Part shown: in pieces, positions 24,327-33,396 of the stretch
Numbering within the stretch: position 1 is the stretch's first letter
Layout of the letters: each line of letters starts with the position of its first letter
NCBI GenBank assembly: GCA_963931055.1
Contig: OZ006987.1
Location: 1,612,001-1,676,000, forward strand
Direction of reading: 5' to 3'
DNA length: 64,000 bases
Source of the DNA: Coprenecus sp949297365
Lineage (GTDB): Bacteria; Bacteroidota; Bacteroidia; Bacteroidales; UBA932
The notes under the pieces: generated by a model
Told to the model about the DNA's origin: nothing
Database searches by the model: none
Seen by the model: only the letters and a program-made list of their open reading frames with translations
Program-made: the position numbers and the translations under genes

Positions 24327-26339
24327 ATGAAAAGAATATCGGCATTACTGATTTTATTACTAACAGCGTCTCTTTCAGTGCTTTATGCGCAGGAAACCCA
24401 TGCGCAGTGGAAGGCTGAGGTTGAGCAGTTGGAGAAGAATCTCTACCGTGTCTCCATGACAGCGGCGATAGACTCTAGCTGGCATATCTATGACACTCTA
24501 AGGACTGAGTTCGGTCCCACCGCAACGGTGGCGGAGTTCAATGTCGTTGACGGCCGTCGTGCGGAGAAAGTCGGAGGAGTGACTATCTCCAAGGAACCTT
24601 ATAAATACTACGACGACATCTATATGATGGAGATCGGGTATTTTGAGGAGAGCGTGACATTCTCACAGGACATCCGCCTGAAAAAGAAAAACGCAGAGGT
24701 GGAACTCTACGTGGAGTGGATGACCTGCGACGAGAACAACTGTACGACTCCTCAGGAACTGGCCTGGACGGTGAGCCTTCCCGACATGACCGTGACTGAG
24801 GTGGATCTGTATGCAGAGGATACTATATCGGCTCCTGCAGAGACCGGCACTGAGAGCAAGGGACTCTGGGGCATGATTCTGGAGGCCATCATGTGGGGCT
24901 TTGTCGCGCTGCTTACCCCGTGCGTGTTCCCTATGGTGCCCATGACCGTATCTTACTTCCTCAAAGGCGAGGGCGGTCCTTCCAAAGGACGTATGAGAGC
25001 GGCCATGTACGGTATCTTCATCGTGGCTCTCTATACCTTGCCGATTGCAATCATCATCCTGGTGACCAGGATTGTCGGAGGAGATGCAGTGACGGCCGAC
25101 ATCTTCAACTGGCTGGCTACGCACTGGCTGCCCAACATTATATTCTTCCTGGTGTTCATGGTGTTCGCCGCTTCCTTCTTCGGAGCGTTCGAGCTTACCA
25201 TGCCCTCCAAGCTGGTCAACAAGTCCGACTCGAAGGCCGACACCAAGGGATTCGGCGGCATCTTCTTCCTTGCGCTTACCCTTGTGCTCGTGTCATTCTC
25301 CTGCACCGGCCCTATCGTAGGTATGGTGCTTATCAAGTCCACTCAGGGCGAGTTCTGGGCACCTATCCTTACCATGCTGGCGTTCTCTATAGCGTTCGCT
25401 CTGCCGTTTACGATATTCGCTCTCTTCCCCTCGATGCTCAAGAAGCTGCCTAAGAGTGGAGGATGGCTCAATACCGTCAAGGTCGTGATTGCGTTCATAG
25501 AGGTGGCCCTCGGCTTCAAGTTCCTCTCCACAGCCGACCAGACCTATCACTGGGGTCTTCTGGACAGGGAAGTCTACCTGGCTATCTGGATTGTGGTCTT
25601 CACTCTTCTCGGTTTCTATCTGTTGGGCAAGATCAAGTTCGCTCATGATGACGAGGTGAAGCACATAGGCGTGGGCCGTCTGACTCTGGTTATCATAGTG
25701 TTCTCGTTCGTGGTTTACCTTATCCCCGGTATGTGGGGTGCGCCTCTGAAGGCTCTTTCCGGCTATCTGCCTCCTCTTACGACTCAGGACTTCGTGCTGG
25801 GTCAGGAGCAGGCTCCGGTCGTGATTCAGTCTTCGGGCACTGAGTCATCAACTCAGACCGAGGTACTGGATATGGGTACACCCAAGTACAGTGATTTCCT
25901 GCATCTTCCTCACGGACTGAAGGGCTTCTTCGAGATCAATGAGGCCAGGGAGTACGCCGAGAAAGTGGGCAAGCCTCTGTTCATAGACTTCACCGGCCAT
26001 GGCTGTGTCAACTGCCGCGAGATGGAGGCCCGCGTGTGGTCGGATCCTCAGGTGCTCGATATGCTCCGCAATGACTTCGTAGTGCTGGCCATGTACTGCG
26101 ACGATAAGAAGAGGGCGGATGAGAGCGACTGGATCACAGTAGGCAACAGGACGCTGAAGGATATAGGAAAGATCAATTCACATATAGCAACTACTCAATA
26201 TGGAGTCAACGCGCAGCCTTGCTACGTGCTTGAGGGCCGTAACGGAGAGCTGCTGGCCGAGCCCAGAAGTTATGATCTGGATGTAGATGCATTTGTACAG
26301 TTCCTGAAGAAAGGACTGGAGAATTACAGCAAGCAATAA
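24327..26339 (+). CDS. dsbD: Thiol:disulfide interchange protein DsbD
   Basis: 670 residues in three parts. A signal peptide and N-terminal periplasmic domain (to ~175) contain CDENNC. An eight-helix CcdA-like membrane core (~180-480) has cysteines in LTPCVFPMVP and SFSCTGPIVG. The C-terminal thioredoxin domain (~520-670) has GHGCVNCREME. DsbD passes electrons from cytosolic thioredoxin to periplasmic thiol proteins. All three cysteine pairs needed for the relay are present. The next two genes encode proteins with thioredoxin-type CxxC motifs, so they are natural partners. Confidence 0.93.
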   Translation: MKRISALLILLLTASLSVLYAQETHAQWKAEVEQLEKNLYRVSMTAAIDSSWHIYDTLRTEFGPTATVAEFNVVDGRRAEKVGGVTISKEPYKYYDDIYMMEIGYFEESVTFSQDIRLKKKNAEVELYVEWMTCDENNCTTPQELAWTVSLPDMTVTEVDLYAEDTISAPAETGTESKGLWGMILEAIMWGFVALLTPCVFPMVPMTVSYFLKGEGGPSKGRMRAAMYGIFIVALYTLPIAIIILVTRIVGGDAVTADIFNWLATHWLPNIIFFLVFMVFAASFFGAFELTMPSKLVNKSDSKADTKGFGGIFFLALTLVLVSFSCTGPIVGMVLIKSTQGEFWAPILTMLAFSIAFALPFTIFALFPSMLKKLPKSGGWLNTVKVVIAFIEVALGFKFLSTADQTYHWGLLDREVYLAIWIVVFTLLGFYLLGKIKFAHDDEVKHIGVGRLTLVIIVFSFVVYLIPGMWGAPLKALSGYLPPLTTQDFVLGQEQAPVVIQSSGTESSTQTEVLDMGTPKYSDFLHLPHGLKGFFEINEAREYAEKVGKPLFIDFTGHGCVNCREMEARVWSDPQVLDMLRNDFVVLAMYCDDKKRADESDWITVGNRTLKDIGKINSHIATTQYGVNAQPCYVLEGRNGELLAEPRSYDLDVDAFVQFLKKGLENYSKQ

Positions 26340-26364
26340 TTAATCAATACTTAATGTTTTTATC

Positions 26365-27819
26365 ATGAAAAGTTTAGCAAAAATGTTCTTTTGCTGTATG
26401 TCTGTAATAGGCATGGCAGCACTTTTCTCTTCCTGTACTGATGATAACGGTACACCGGATGAGCCTGATGTGGATTTCGTTGGCTCGTCTATCAAAGTTC
26501 CCAATGAAGTAGGTACTTATTCCGTGCAGATGGAGTTTGACCACAACTGGGAGGTCTCCAATAAGACAACCTGGTTCTCCATCACTCCTCTGAGCGGTAC
26601 TCCTGGGACGGCCACTATCAGTGTCACAGTAGTGGATACCAATCCTGACCTTATTGAAAGGGTCGCCAGCTTCATAATCAAGAATACAGATGCCGGCACT
26701 AATACACAATATTATGTAATTCAGGATGTGACCCCCGGTTTCAATATCCCCAACAAGTTGGCCGATCTGGATGTTACGGAACAGACATATACCTTTACAG
26801 TAGAGGGTAATGTGAAGTATGAGGCTGTTTCTGAGGCCAGTTGGATTAAAATCAACAGCATCACTTATGATTCAACTAAACTTGACGATGATGTTACTTA
26901 TTCCAAGTATATGACCTCTCACATAGAGATGAGCGTAGAAGCCAATACCGGTGATGTACGTTCTGCAAACATCGCTCTCAACGGAGTGGATAATGTCACC
27001 GGAGAGGCTGTCAATGAGACCATAACTATCAGACAGTTCGGTGAGGTTACAGTAGATGACTGGAATGCAGCGTTCTTCAGACGTACATTCATGATCAAGC
27101 ATACAGCTACCTTCTGCGGCCCTTGCTACTATCTCTCGGAGAATTTACATACCCTTGAGGGGATGAGGCCTGGCCGTATGCTTTATGCCAGCTTCTATCA
27201 GGCTTCGAATGCGGGTATGTCGCTTCCTTGGGCCGGTGCGTATGACTATTTTCGAGATGCAGGGGCTGGGGGCCTTCCTACCGCAGTAATCAACAACTAT
27301 GGTCTGTTTCTCGGCTCTTACGATGCGAATACCATGGCGAATATGGTTGACGAGGCCACTGAAAAGCTTCCAGCAAGTACTCAGATCGCAGGACAGGTTG
27401 CGCTCAACAACGGTACACTTGAGGCTAACCTCAGCATAGCAGCCAAAGAGGCCGGGACATATCATGTAAGCGTCTTTGTTCTGGAGGACGGTATCGTCTA
27501 TTTTCAGAATGGAGGCGGCAGCAACTATGTTCACAACAACCTGACATTGGGCGAGATTACTCCTAAGTACGGTCAGGAGGTTCAGTTTGAGGCCCAAAAA
27601 GTGAACAAGGTCCAGATTTCCGGAGCTCTTCCTACCATTAACATTGACGGTGAGGCTCACACATCCGATCCTGCCAATCTTCACGTGCTTGTAGTGGTGT
27701 ACAAGTCCGGCAGTTTCACTTCCTCTCTTAGACTTACCCCTATGAATCTGGGAAGTTATGTGGATAATGTCGTCAACATCCCTGTAAACGGATTTACACT
27801 TCTGGAATACGAAAACTAA
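26365..27819 (+). CDS. Omp28-related lipoprotein with BACON-like N-terminus
   Basis: 484 residues. The lipobox is at Cys24 (LFSSCTDDN). Two BACON-like beta domains occupy about residues 35-125 and 126-235. An Omp28-type domain follows with a thioredoxin-like start KHTATFCGPCYYLSE, whose Cys-Gly-Pro-Cys is a classical redox motif, and a trailing beta-sandwich. Omp28 proteins are abundant outer-membrane lipoproteins of Porphyromonas and relatives with unclear function. Placement 25 bases after dsbD and 4 bases before a TlpA-like gene supports a thiol-redox role at the outer membrane; that is inference. Confidence 0.82.
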   Translation: MKSLAKMFFCCMSVIGMAALFSSCTDDNGTPDEPDVDFVGSSIKVPNEVGTYSVQMEFDHNWEVSNKTTWFSITPLSGTPGTATISVTVVDTNPDLIERVASFIIKNTDAGTNTQYYVIQDVTPGFNIPNKLADLDVTEQTYTFTVEGNVKYEAVSEASWIKINSITYDSTKLDDDVTYSKYMTSHIEMSVEANTGDVRSANIALNGVDNVTGEAVNETITIRQFGEVTVDDWNAAFFRRTFMIKHTATFCGPCYYLSENLHTLEGMRPGRMLYASFYQASNAGMSLPWAGAYDYFRDAGAGGLPTAVINNYGLFLGSYDANTMANMVDEATEKLPASTQIAGQVALNNGTLEANLSIAAKEAGTYHVSVFVLEDGIVYFQNGGGSNYVHNNLTLGEITPKYGQEVQFEAQKVNKVQISGALPTINIDGEAHTSDPANLHVLVVVYKSGSFTSSLRLTPMNLGSYVDNVVNIPVNGFTLLEYEN

Positions 27820-27823
27820 AGTT

Positions 27824-28312
27824 ATGAGACGTTTAATCATATTCTCAATTGCATTGCTCGTCCCTTTCATGGCGTTTGCACAGAAAGGACTTCCAAGCGT
27901 AGAGGTCAAGGATATAAACGGTAATGCCGTCAATGTTCAATCTATCCTGGATGACGGTGTGCCCGTAATCCTCTCTTTCTGGAATACCACATGCAAGCCC
28001 TGTCTTCAGGAACTCGGTGCTATCAACGACGCGTTTGTGGACTGGAGCGATGAGGCTGACTTCAAGGTAGTGGCGGTCTCTACCGATGATTCCCGTTCAA
28101 GTGCCAAGGTTAAGCCCATGGTGGACGGGCGAGGCTGGACAGACTTTACGATTCTTCTGGACGAGAACAGTGACCTGAAAAGGGCCATGAACGTGCAGAC
28201 TCAGCCTACAGTGTTCGTACTGGACAAGGACGGCAATGTGGTCTATACCCATACCGGATATACTCCCGGCAGCGAGGAGGAACTTTTTGACCAAATCTTA
28301 AAACTTCAGTAA
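27824..28312 (+). CDS. TlpA/ResA-like periplasmic thioredoxin
   Basis: 162 residues with a signal peptide (ending AFAQ) and a single thioredoxin-fold domain. The active-site motif is FWNTTCKPCLQEL (CxxC) and the cis-proline is in TQPTVFVLD. It belongs with the TlpA/ResA reductants that reduce periplasmic disulfides using DsbD-supplied electrons. It starts 4 bases after the Omp28-like gene and ends 4 bases before the porin-like gene. Confidence 0.9.
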   Translation: MRRLIIFSIALLVPFMAFAQKGLPSVEVKDINGNAVNVQSILDDGVPVILSFWNTTCKPCLQELGAINDAFVDWSDEADFKVVAVSTDDSRSSAKVKPMVDGRGWTDFTILLDENSDLKRAMNVQTQPTVFVLDKDGNVVYTHTGYTPGSEEELFDQILKLQ

Positions 28313-28316
28313 ACTT

Positions 28317-29909
28317 ATGCTCAAAAGATTTACCATTGCAGTAGGTCTTTTGACTCTGACGACAGTTGCCTTTGCCCAGAATGAGGACAAGGGCAACTTT
28401 TCTGCAGGGTTGGAGACTAATACCACTTACTATTTTGGGGACGATAAGACCGGGGCCACAGCTTTAAGGCCAGAGGGCAGGATGGGTTCCAACAACTATC
28501 TGAAGATGGATTACTCCTGGAACGGATTCTCGGCCGGTCTGCAGTTGGAGGGCTATCTGCCTCCTCTCCTGGGATATTTCCCTAGAACTGCCAATGGCGA
28601 TCAGGGAGATATGTTCTATCGATATGACGTGTACGCCGGTTATAGCGGAGGCGGCTGGGACATCCGTCTCGGAAGCCTGTACGAGCAGTTCGGCAGCGGT
28701 CTGCTGTTCCGTACTTACGAAGACAGGACTCTGGGTATAAACAGTGCGCTTCAGGGTATCCGTGTCGCTTATACATTCGGAGACTTTCTTACAGTCAAGG
28801 CCTTGTACGGACGTGCCCGCGGAGTAAGTGATTATACAGGAACCATGGTTTCCGGAGCAGATGTATCCCTGTCAATCTCGCGTGCGGCCAGATGGGAGAA
28901 TTTCGATTGGACTGTCGAGGGAAGCGTACTGGACAAGTACGAGCATGACTCTCTGATGATGTCGAAGCCGCATACACTTGGATATTCGGCCAGGATGGCT
29001 CTGGGATATGCCGGATTCCGTCTCAGCGGAGAGTATATGAACAGGCAGGCCGACCCGGGTGCGTACAATACCCTGAACTCTTCGCGCAGCGAGGCTATTC
29101 AGGTTGACCTGGGCTATTCAGGTTATGGTTTCGGAGCTCTGTTCTCGTTCCGTAAGCTGCATAATCCTTTTCTGCAGGCATCCCGTTCTTTCGCTGCTTC
29201 GGATATGTACACATACATCAACTATGTCCCGGCTCTGACCCAGCAGCATACTTATTCGCTGGCGACCCTCAATCCTTACACACCTCAGCAGGATGAGATC
29301 GGAGGTCAGGCCGACCTGTACTACAACTTCCGCAGGGGAACAGTCATGGGAGGCAAGAAGGGCATGAAAGTCCATGCCAATTTCTCCACTTATTACGGGG
29401 ATATGTCGTCATGGTATGGCGGAGATCCGATGAACCAGTTGTTCTACAGGGATCTGACTGTGGATATCGAGCGTTGGTTCGGCAGTGACTTCAAGATGAT
29501 ACTTTTCTATTCATGGCAGACTTTCAACCATGCTCCGGGTATGGAGGACGAGACGGCTATGTATAAGTCCCATATTGTAGTCGCCGACCTTACTTACAAG
29601 TTTGACCGCAAGAACTCTCTCAGGCTTGAACTGCAGCATCTCTTCACCAAACAGGACCATAAGAACTGGGCAGCAGCTCTGCTGGAGTACAACTTCGCTC
29701 CCCGCTGGAGTGTGTCCGTACAGGATATGTGGAACTATGGAGATACCAAGACCCACTACATCAACGGCAGTGTAAGTTACTCTTACTCCAAGGTACGCGC
29801 TCAGCTGAACTTCGGACGCTTCAAGGACGGTTATCAGTGTTCAGGTGGTGTATGCCGTATGACTCCCGCCTACACCGGTGTCAACCTCTCTCTTATCGTG
29901 GCTCTGTAG
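28317..29909 (+). CDS. DUF6029-type predicted outer-membrane barrel protein
   Basis: 530 residues with a signal peptide (ending AFAQ). The mature protein is made of alternating amphipathic strands rich in Tyr, Phe and Gly (for example NYLKMDYSWNGFSAGLQLEGY) throughout, and ends in SLIVAL, compatible with a large beta-barrel. It matches what I remember of the DUF6029 family; function unknown. The conserved dsbD-Omp28-TlpA-barrel order suggests it is substrate, pore or partner of the redox chain. A hairpin terminator follows at 29924. Confidence 0.72.
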   Translation: MLKRFTIAVGLLTLTTVAFAQNEDKGNFSAGLETNTTYYFGDDKTGATALRPEGRMGSNNYLKMDYSWNGFSAGLQLEGYLPPLLGYFPRTANGDQGDMFYRYDVYAGYSGGGWDIRLGSLYEQFGSGLLFRTYEDRTLGINSALQGIRVAYTFGDFLTVKALYGRARGVSDYTGTMVSGADVSLSISRAARWENFDWTVEGSVLDKYEHDSLMMSKPHTLGYSARMALGYAGFRLSGEYMNRQADPGAYNTLNSSRSEAIQVDLGYSGYGFGALFSFRKLHNPFLQASRSFAASDMYTYINYVPALTQQHTYSLATLNPYTPQQDEIGGQADLYYNFRRGTVMGGKKGMKVHANFSTYYGDMSSWYGGDPMNQLFYRDLTVDIERWFGSDFKMILFYSWQTFNHAPGMEDETAMYKSHIVVADLTYKFDRKNSLRLELQHLFTKQDHKNWAAALLEYNFAPRWSVSVQDMWNYGDTKTHYINGSVSYSYSKVRAQLNFGRFKDGYQCSGGVCRMTPAYTGVNLSLIVAL

Positions 29910-29923
29910 GCATCGGATTTCAA

Positions 29924-29970
29924 GTTAAAAGAAAAGGGGAAGCAAGTCCATTGCCTCCCTTTTCTTTTAC
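29924..29970. terminator. Bidirectional hairpin terminator
   Basis: An imperfect ~18-bp stem of AAAAGAAAAGGGG...GCAA against TTGC...CCCTTTTCTTTT with a 5-base loop, A-rich on one side and T-rich on the other. It can serve the barrel gene and anything arriving on the minus strand. Confidence 0.7.
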
Positions 29971-29982
29971 TTCTTCGGATGC

Positions 29983-30096
29983 TTACAAGGCTATGATACG
30001 GTATGTCTCTCTCAAGGCATTCAGGTCAATGCCGGTCACGGACTCCATATTCTCAATGTCATTTGTTATAGTATAGTCATTGAGAGTGGCATCATT
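29983..30096 (-). pseudogene. Possible C-terminal fragment of a lost minus-strand gene
   Basis: The minus-strand frame ends in DYTITNDIENMESVTGIDLNALRETYRIIAL and a TAA at 29983, immediately before the bidirectional terminator. The residue choice looks like real protein (helical, mixed polar). Upstream of about 30095 this frame merely lies antisense to the plus-strand remnant. I infer the truncated tail of a gene whose 5' part was replaced. Low confidence, no family recognised. Confidence 0.3.
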
Positions 30097-30483
30097 GTAC
30101 AGGATGATGCGGTGTCTTATGTCTCCGGTATTATTATTGAGGATGACTATGCGGCTCTCGGTGAGAACGGGCTGGTCTCCTATATCAATGATCTGGTAAG
30201 TGACGGTGCGGAGCTTAAGGCCGGCGTGTCCGACGAACTGTATTCGGACTTGTTCTGGCATACGCGCTATTATGCTTTTGCCGCGCAGATCAATGACGGT
30301 ACTGTGTACGGCACTCCGGCTGTGGAGAGTGTCCGGACTTACAGGCCATATGTTGAGTTCGCTCCCGAAGGAGCGATGATAGCTCCTTATGCCGTTTCCG
30401 ACAACGGTATGTGGGTTGTCGGCAACTACACCAGTGATACCGCATTCTATACCGTAATATACTTCATGCCTGATCAGGAGTAG
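30094..30483 (+). pseudogene. Internally deleted remnant of the beta-propeller-like lipoprotein gene
   Basis: The frame matches the intact gene at 33397-34803. The stretch from VSYVSGIIIEDDYAALGE to SDNGMWVVGNY corresponds to its residues ~50-160, then jumps straight to its last residues TSDTAFYTVIYFM. The join is at a 15-base sequence GTTGTCGGCAACTAC (30415-30429) that occurs twice, nearly identically, in the intact gene (33862 and 34738, 876 bases apart). The simplest origin is a deletion between those repeats. The deletion is in frame, but signal peptide and start codon are missing, so the copy is almost certainly dead. Confidence 0.8.
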
Positions 30484-30504
30484 CGGTTTTATCAGTGTGC
30501 CAGA

Positions 30505-31806
30505 TTAGTTCAGTGGCAGAGTTGGAATGGAATAAGCTGAGGGGGCTGCATAACCGGTCCGGTCGGAACAGTCGGGGATACCGCTCCAATGGGCCGTAAT
30601 GCTGTTGCCGGCATCGTCTTTCCCGTCAAGCTCAAGTGTGTAGACGTCGCCGTCTTTTGATATGTCTATAGTCCCTGAAACTATCGGAGCAGCTCTGTCG
30701 GTTCTGTTGTAGTTGCTCCACTCAAGGTACCATGTGCCTATATCGGCTCCTGTTACGTCGTTAAATCCGTTAAGGGAGGTATTCTCGGCGAGAGACTCGT
30801 TTATGGAAAATGTACCTGTCGGGAAACCGGCCCCGAAGTCAAATGACAGAGGCGCGCACAGATCAAACTGGAAGGCATCGCCGTTACCGTTGGCGGGGAC
30901 CAGTGTACCTGACCAGTTGCTTGTAGTTTCACCATAGTACTGTCCGAAATAGTATGCGATTAAGGATGCCCCGTCTGTTTGAAGCTCATAGTCCTCAGTA
31001 AGTGTTGAAGTATACGGATTTGAGGAATTTATGAGAGAGACGTTGCCGGTATAGGATATCCTATGGATAGTTCCGGATGAATCTATCATTTCAGCTGCGT
31101 AATGATAGGTGTTGCCTTCTTTGGTTATGGTGAGTGAGCCCTCCTTGAAATAAGTCGTTTCCGCAGTCTCTCCGTTTACCAGTCTGGTCTCTCTGGCGCC
31201 GAGTGTCCATTGTGCAGTGGATGTTGATGGGTCAAGTTCGTAAGTGGCTGGAGCGGCGGCTATTGAACTCATATTCTCAGGAGCGTCGGCATATATGTCG
31301 AAACAGTAATTAATTCCGGCACCGAGTCCATTACCTTGTAGAGGGTTTTCTGTGAGCCAAGTATAGTAACGCATACTTCCTTCACTATACAGATCTGCAT
31401 AGTAGAAGCCTCCGGCATAGGATGCCTCGAATATAATGGCGTTGCTGGCATCCTGTATGACATTGACTTGTGTGGATGTCTCACCTCCGTTGTAGGTATA
31501 GGTTAGTGAGAGGATGGCGCTGCGTGGCTCTTTGGCCGGGTTCTCTTCTACATCGAAGTACAGTATTCCTTCTGTAGAAGTGTTGTATCCGGTAATCCAG
31601 TCTTCGGAGGCACTTGGAACAAGTTTTCCGTCCGCTACCGGGTCGGATATGGTATAGGATACCGAGTCTGTGCCTGCAATAAAGGGAATCTGCAGATTCC
31701 CTGTAGTGTTGAATTGGATAGTGGTATTGCCGGATGAGCTTTCGGTTTTATCGCATGCGCATATGAGTATGAGAAATGGTAGAATTGCGAGAAAAAGTTT
31801 ATTCAT
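30505..31806 (-). CDS. BACON-domain lipoprotein, paralogue 4
   Basis: 433 residues with a lipobox at Cys18 (ILICACDKTES), one BACON-like domain (about 28-125, with DGKLVPSASEDWITGY and the strand REPRSAILSLTYTY-like PRSAILSLTYTY), and the two-module tail (ASYAGGFYYADLY; STLTEDYELQ). It is related to the three proteins at 19436-24100 by the same turns (IAAAPATYELD, DDAGNSITAHWSG). It sits 20 bases after paralogue 5 on the minus strand, probably in one operon. Ligand unknown. Confidence 0.8.
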   Translation of the reverse strand: MNKLFLAILPFLILICACDKTESSSGNTTIQFNTTGNLQIPFIAGTDSVSYTISDPVADGKLVPSASEDWITGYNTSTEGILYFDVEENPAKEPRSAILSLTYTYNGGETSTQVNVIQDASNAIIFEASYAGGFYYADLYSEGSMRYYTWLTENPLQGNGLGAGINYCFDIYADAPENMSSIAAAPATYELDPSTSTAQWTLGARETRLVNGETAETTYFKEGSLTITKEGNTYHYAAEMIDSSGTIHRISYTGNVSLINSSNPYTSTLTEDYELQTDGASLIAYYFGQYYGETTSNWSGTLVPANGNGDAFQFDLCAPLSFDFGAGFPTGTFSINESLAENTSLNGFNDVTGADIGTWYLEWSNYNRTDRAAPIVSGTIDISKDGDVYTLELDGKDDAGNSITAHWSGIPDCSDRTGYAAPSAYSIPTLPLN

Positions 31807-31826
31807 CTTATTAAATGGATAAGTAA

Positions 31827-33131
31827 TTAGTAAATAGTCATATCGGTTATTTCAATGCGCCCAGTCCATGTGGCCGTTATGGAATTGGAGTCAGGATTGT
31901 CGTCGAAAGCCCTGATTGTGATAGTGTAGGTGTCATTGTCCCGGGATATTGTAATAGAACCGCTGTCAAGAGGAGCTATAGGGTCTACTTGGGCTGCGTT
32001 CTCGTACACCCAGAACCATGAGCCATATTTTGTCCCATTGACTGTAAATCCTTTCAGAGCTGTGCTCTCTCCATAGTCGCAGTCAAGCAGCGGGTATGTC
32101 CCGGGAGTTATGCCGGTCTCTGTATTGCTGGTAGGCGGAGCGCATATATCAAGTTGGAAATGATCTCCATTGGGGAGATTGGACAGGGATATGAACCAGT
32201 TGGATGTAGGTATTCCAGAAGTTCCTCCGTAGGTGTCTCCATAGTAGAGTGCACTGCACGAGGCACCGGTAAGATCTGCTACATAGTCTTCATGTAGGGT
32301 GGATGTGAAATCTCCTTGCGAGAAATCTGTCAGTGCGACAGGACCAGTGTAGCTTATGTGGTGTATCTCTCCGTTGGTGTCGGTAAGTACGGCCTCGTAG
32401 TTGTATTGGTCTCCGTCCCGGGATATTACAAGTGTACCTTCGGTAAAATTGCTCGAGGTTGTCCCGTCACTTGTTTTGATTCTTACGCTGCTGTTCAGGG
32501 GATGAAGTGTTCCGGCTTCAAATGTCTCACTTAGCGTGTAGGTCCCGACAGCAGGTGCAATGGCGTTCATGTCTTCAGGCTCGTCGCTGTAGATGTCGAG
32601 GATGTAGGTGAATCCGTCTCCGATGATGTTGTTCTCCATGGGGCTCTCTGCCAGTGAAAGATAATAGTTTGGAGAGCCGCCTGTTATGGTTCCGTAGTAA
32701 TAACCGTAGGAAAGAGGAAGCTCTTTGATGTAGGTGTAGGGGCATGCTTCCTGTATGAGGTTGATCTGAGCCTCAATCTCCTCTTTGCAACCTTCATATT
32801 CGTAGCGGAGGCTCAGAATCACACTACGGGATTCAGTAGCGGTGTTTTCTTCAACAGAGAGGGATACGGAGCCTTCAACAGAAGTGTCTATGTCTGATAT
32901 CCATTCGGCAGGAGCCTCTGTCTTGATAGCCCCTCCTTCTATAGGATTGATTATGGTATAGTTGATAGTAGCTGTCCTGGCGTTGAACGGAATAGTTATA
33001 TTGCCTTGTTCTGTGATTGAGATTGTTGTGGTGCCGGTCGGCTCATGTTCTTCTGGAGTGAGGGCGTTTTTCTGACAGGAAAGTACTGTGAAAACGGAAA
33101 GATTCAATAGGATAAGTAAAGTTCTGTTCAT
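31827..33131 (-). CDS. BACON-domain lipoprotein, paralogue 5
   Basis: 434 residues from the ATG at 33131, chosen because it starts the lipoprotein signal peptide (lipobox Cys19, TVLSCQKNAL) and lies downstream of the promoter box; 22 extra upstream residues in the open frame are not signal-like. One BACON-like domain (about 35-135), then the two-module tail (LPLSYGYYYGTITGG; STLHEDYVADL). As in paralogues 1-4 the residue after the lipidated cysteine is D, E or Q, followed by K. It forms a two-gene minus-strand unit with paralogue 4. Confidence 0.8.
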   Translation of the reverse strand: MNRTLLILLNLSVFTVLSCQKNALTPEEHEPTGTTTISITEQGNITIPFNARTATINYTIINPIEGGAIKTEAPAEWISDIDTSVEGSVSLSVEENTATESRSVILSLRYEYEGCKEEIEAQINLIQEACPYTYIKELPLSYGYYYGTITGGSPNYYLSLAESPMENNIIGDGFTYILDIYSDEPEDMNAIAPAVGTYTLSETFEAGTLHPLNSSVRIKTSDGTTSSNFTEGTLVISRDGDQYNYEAVLTDTNGEIHHISYTGPVALTDFSQGDFTSTLHEDYVADLTGASCSALYYGDTYGGTSGIPTSNWFISLSNLPNGDHFQLDICAPPTSNTETGITPGTYPLLDCDYGESTALKGFTVNGTKYGSWFWVYENAAQVDPIAPLDSGSITISRDNDTYTITIRAFDDNPDSNSITATWTGRIEITDMTIY

Positions 33132-33154
33132 ATTGTTTGATATATTAAGACTAT

Positions 33155-33162
33155 CAAAATTA
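33155..33162 (-). promoter_or_regulatory. Bacteroidales -7 box for the minus-strand BACON pair
   Basis: Reads TAATTTTG on the minus strand, 23 bases upstream of the ATG at 33131. Confidence 0.55.
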
Positions 33163-33396
33163 TAAATTTTTCGGACTCTCTGTAACTGTTTCGCCAAAAT
33201 ATTTTATCATTTCTGTAAGATAGTGATAGTCAAAGAGCCGTGTGCCATAGCTTTTTATCCAAATTTTAGAGTCAAAAGAGCAATCCCTGGAAATCGTTGA
33301 GTTTCCAAAAAAAGTGAGTATATTCCGAGATGGAAAAAAAATTTGGCTGAAATCAAGATTATTATTTTCTTCGCGCCCGGTTTTTAAATAATTAAA

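Noticed and set aside
29729..30076. Plus-strand frame crossing the end of the barrel gene and the terminator
   Set aside because: It starts inside another gene, runs through the terminator hairpin and has no protein-like composition.
19436..33131. Polysaccharide utilisation locus
   Set aside because: No SusC, SusD, glycoside hydrolase or sigma/anti-sigma pair accompanies the BACON lipoproteins.
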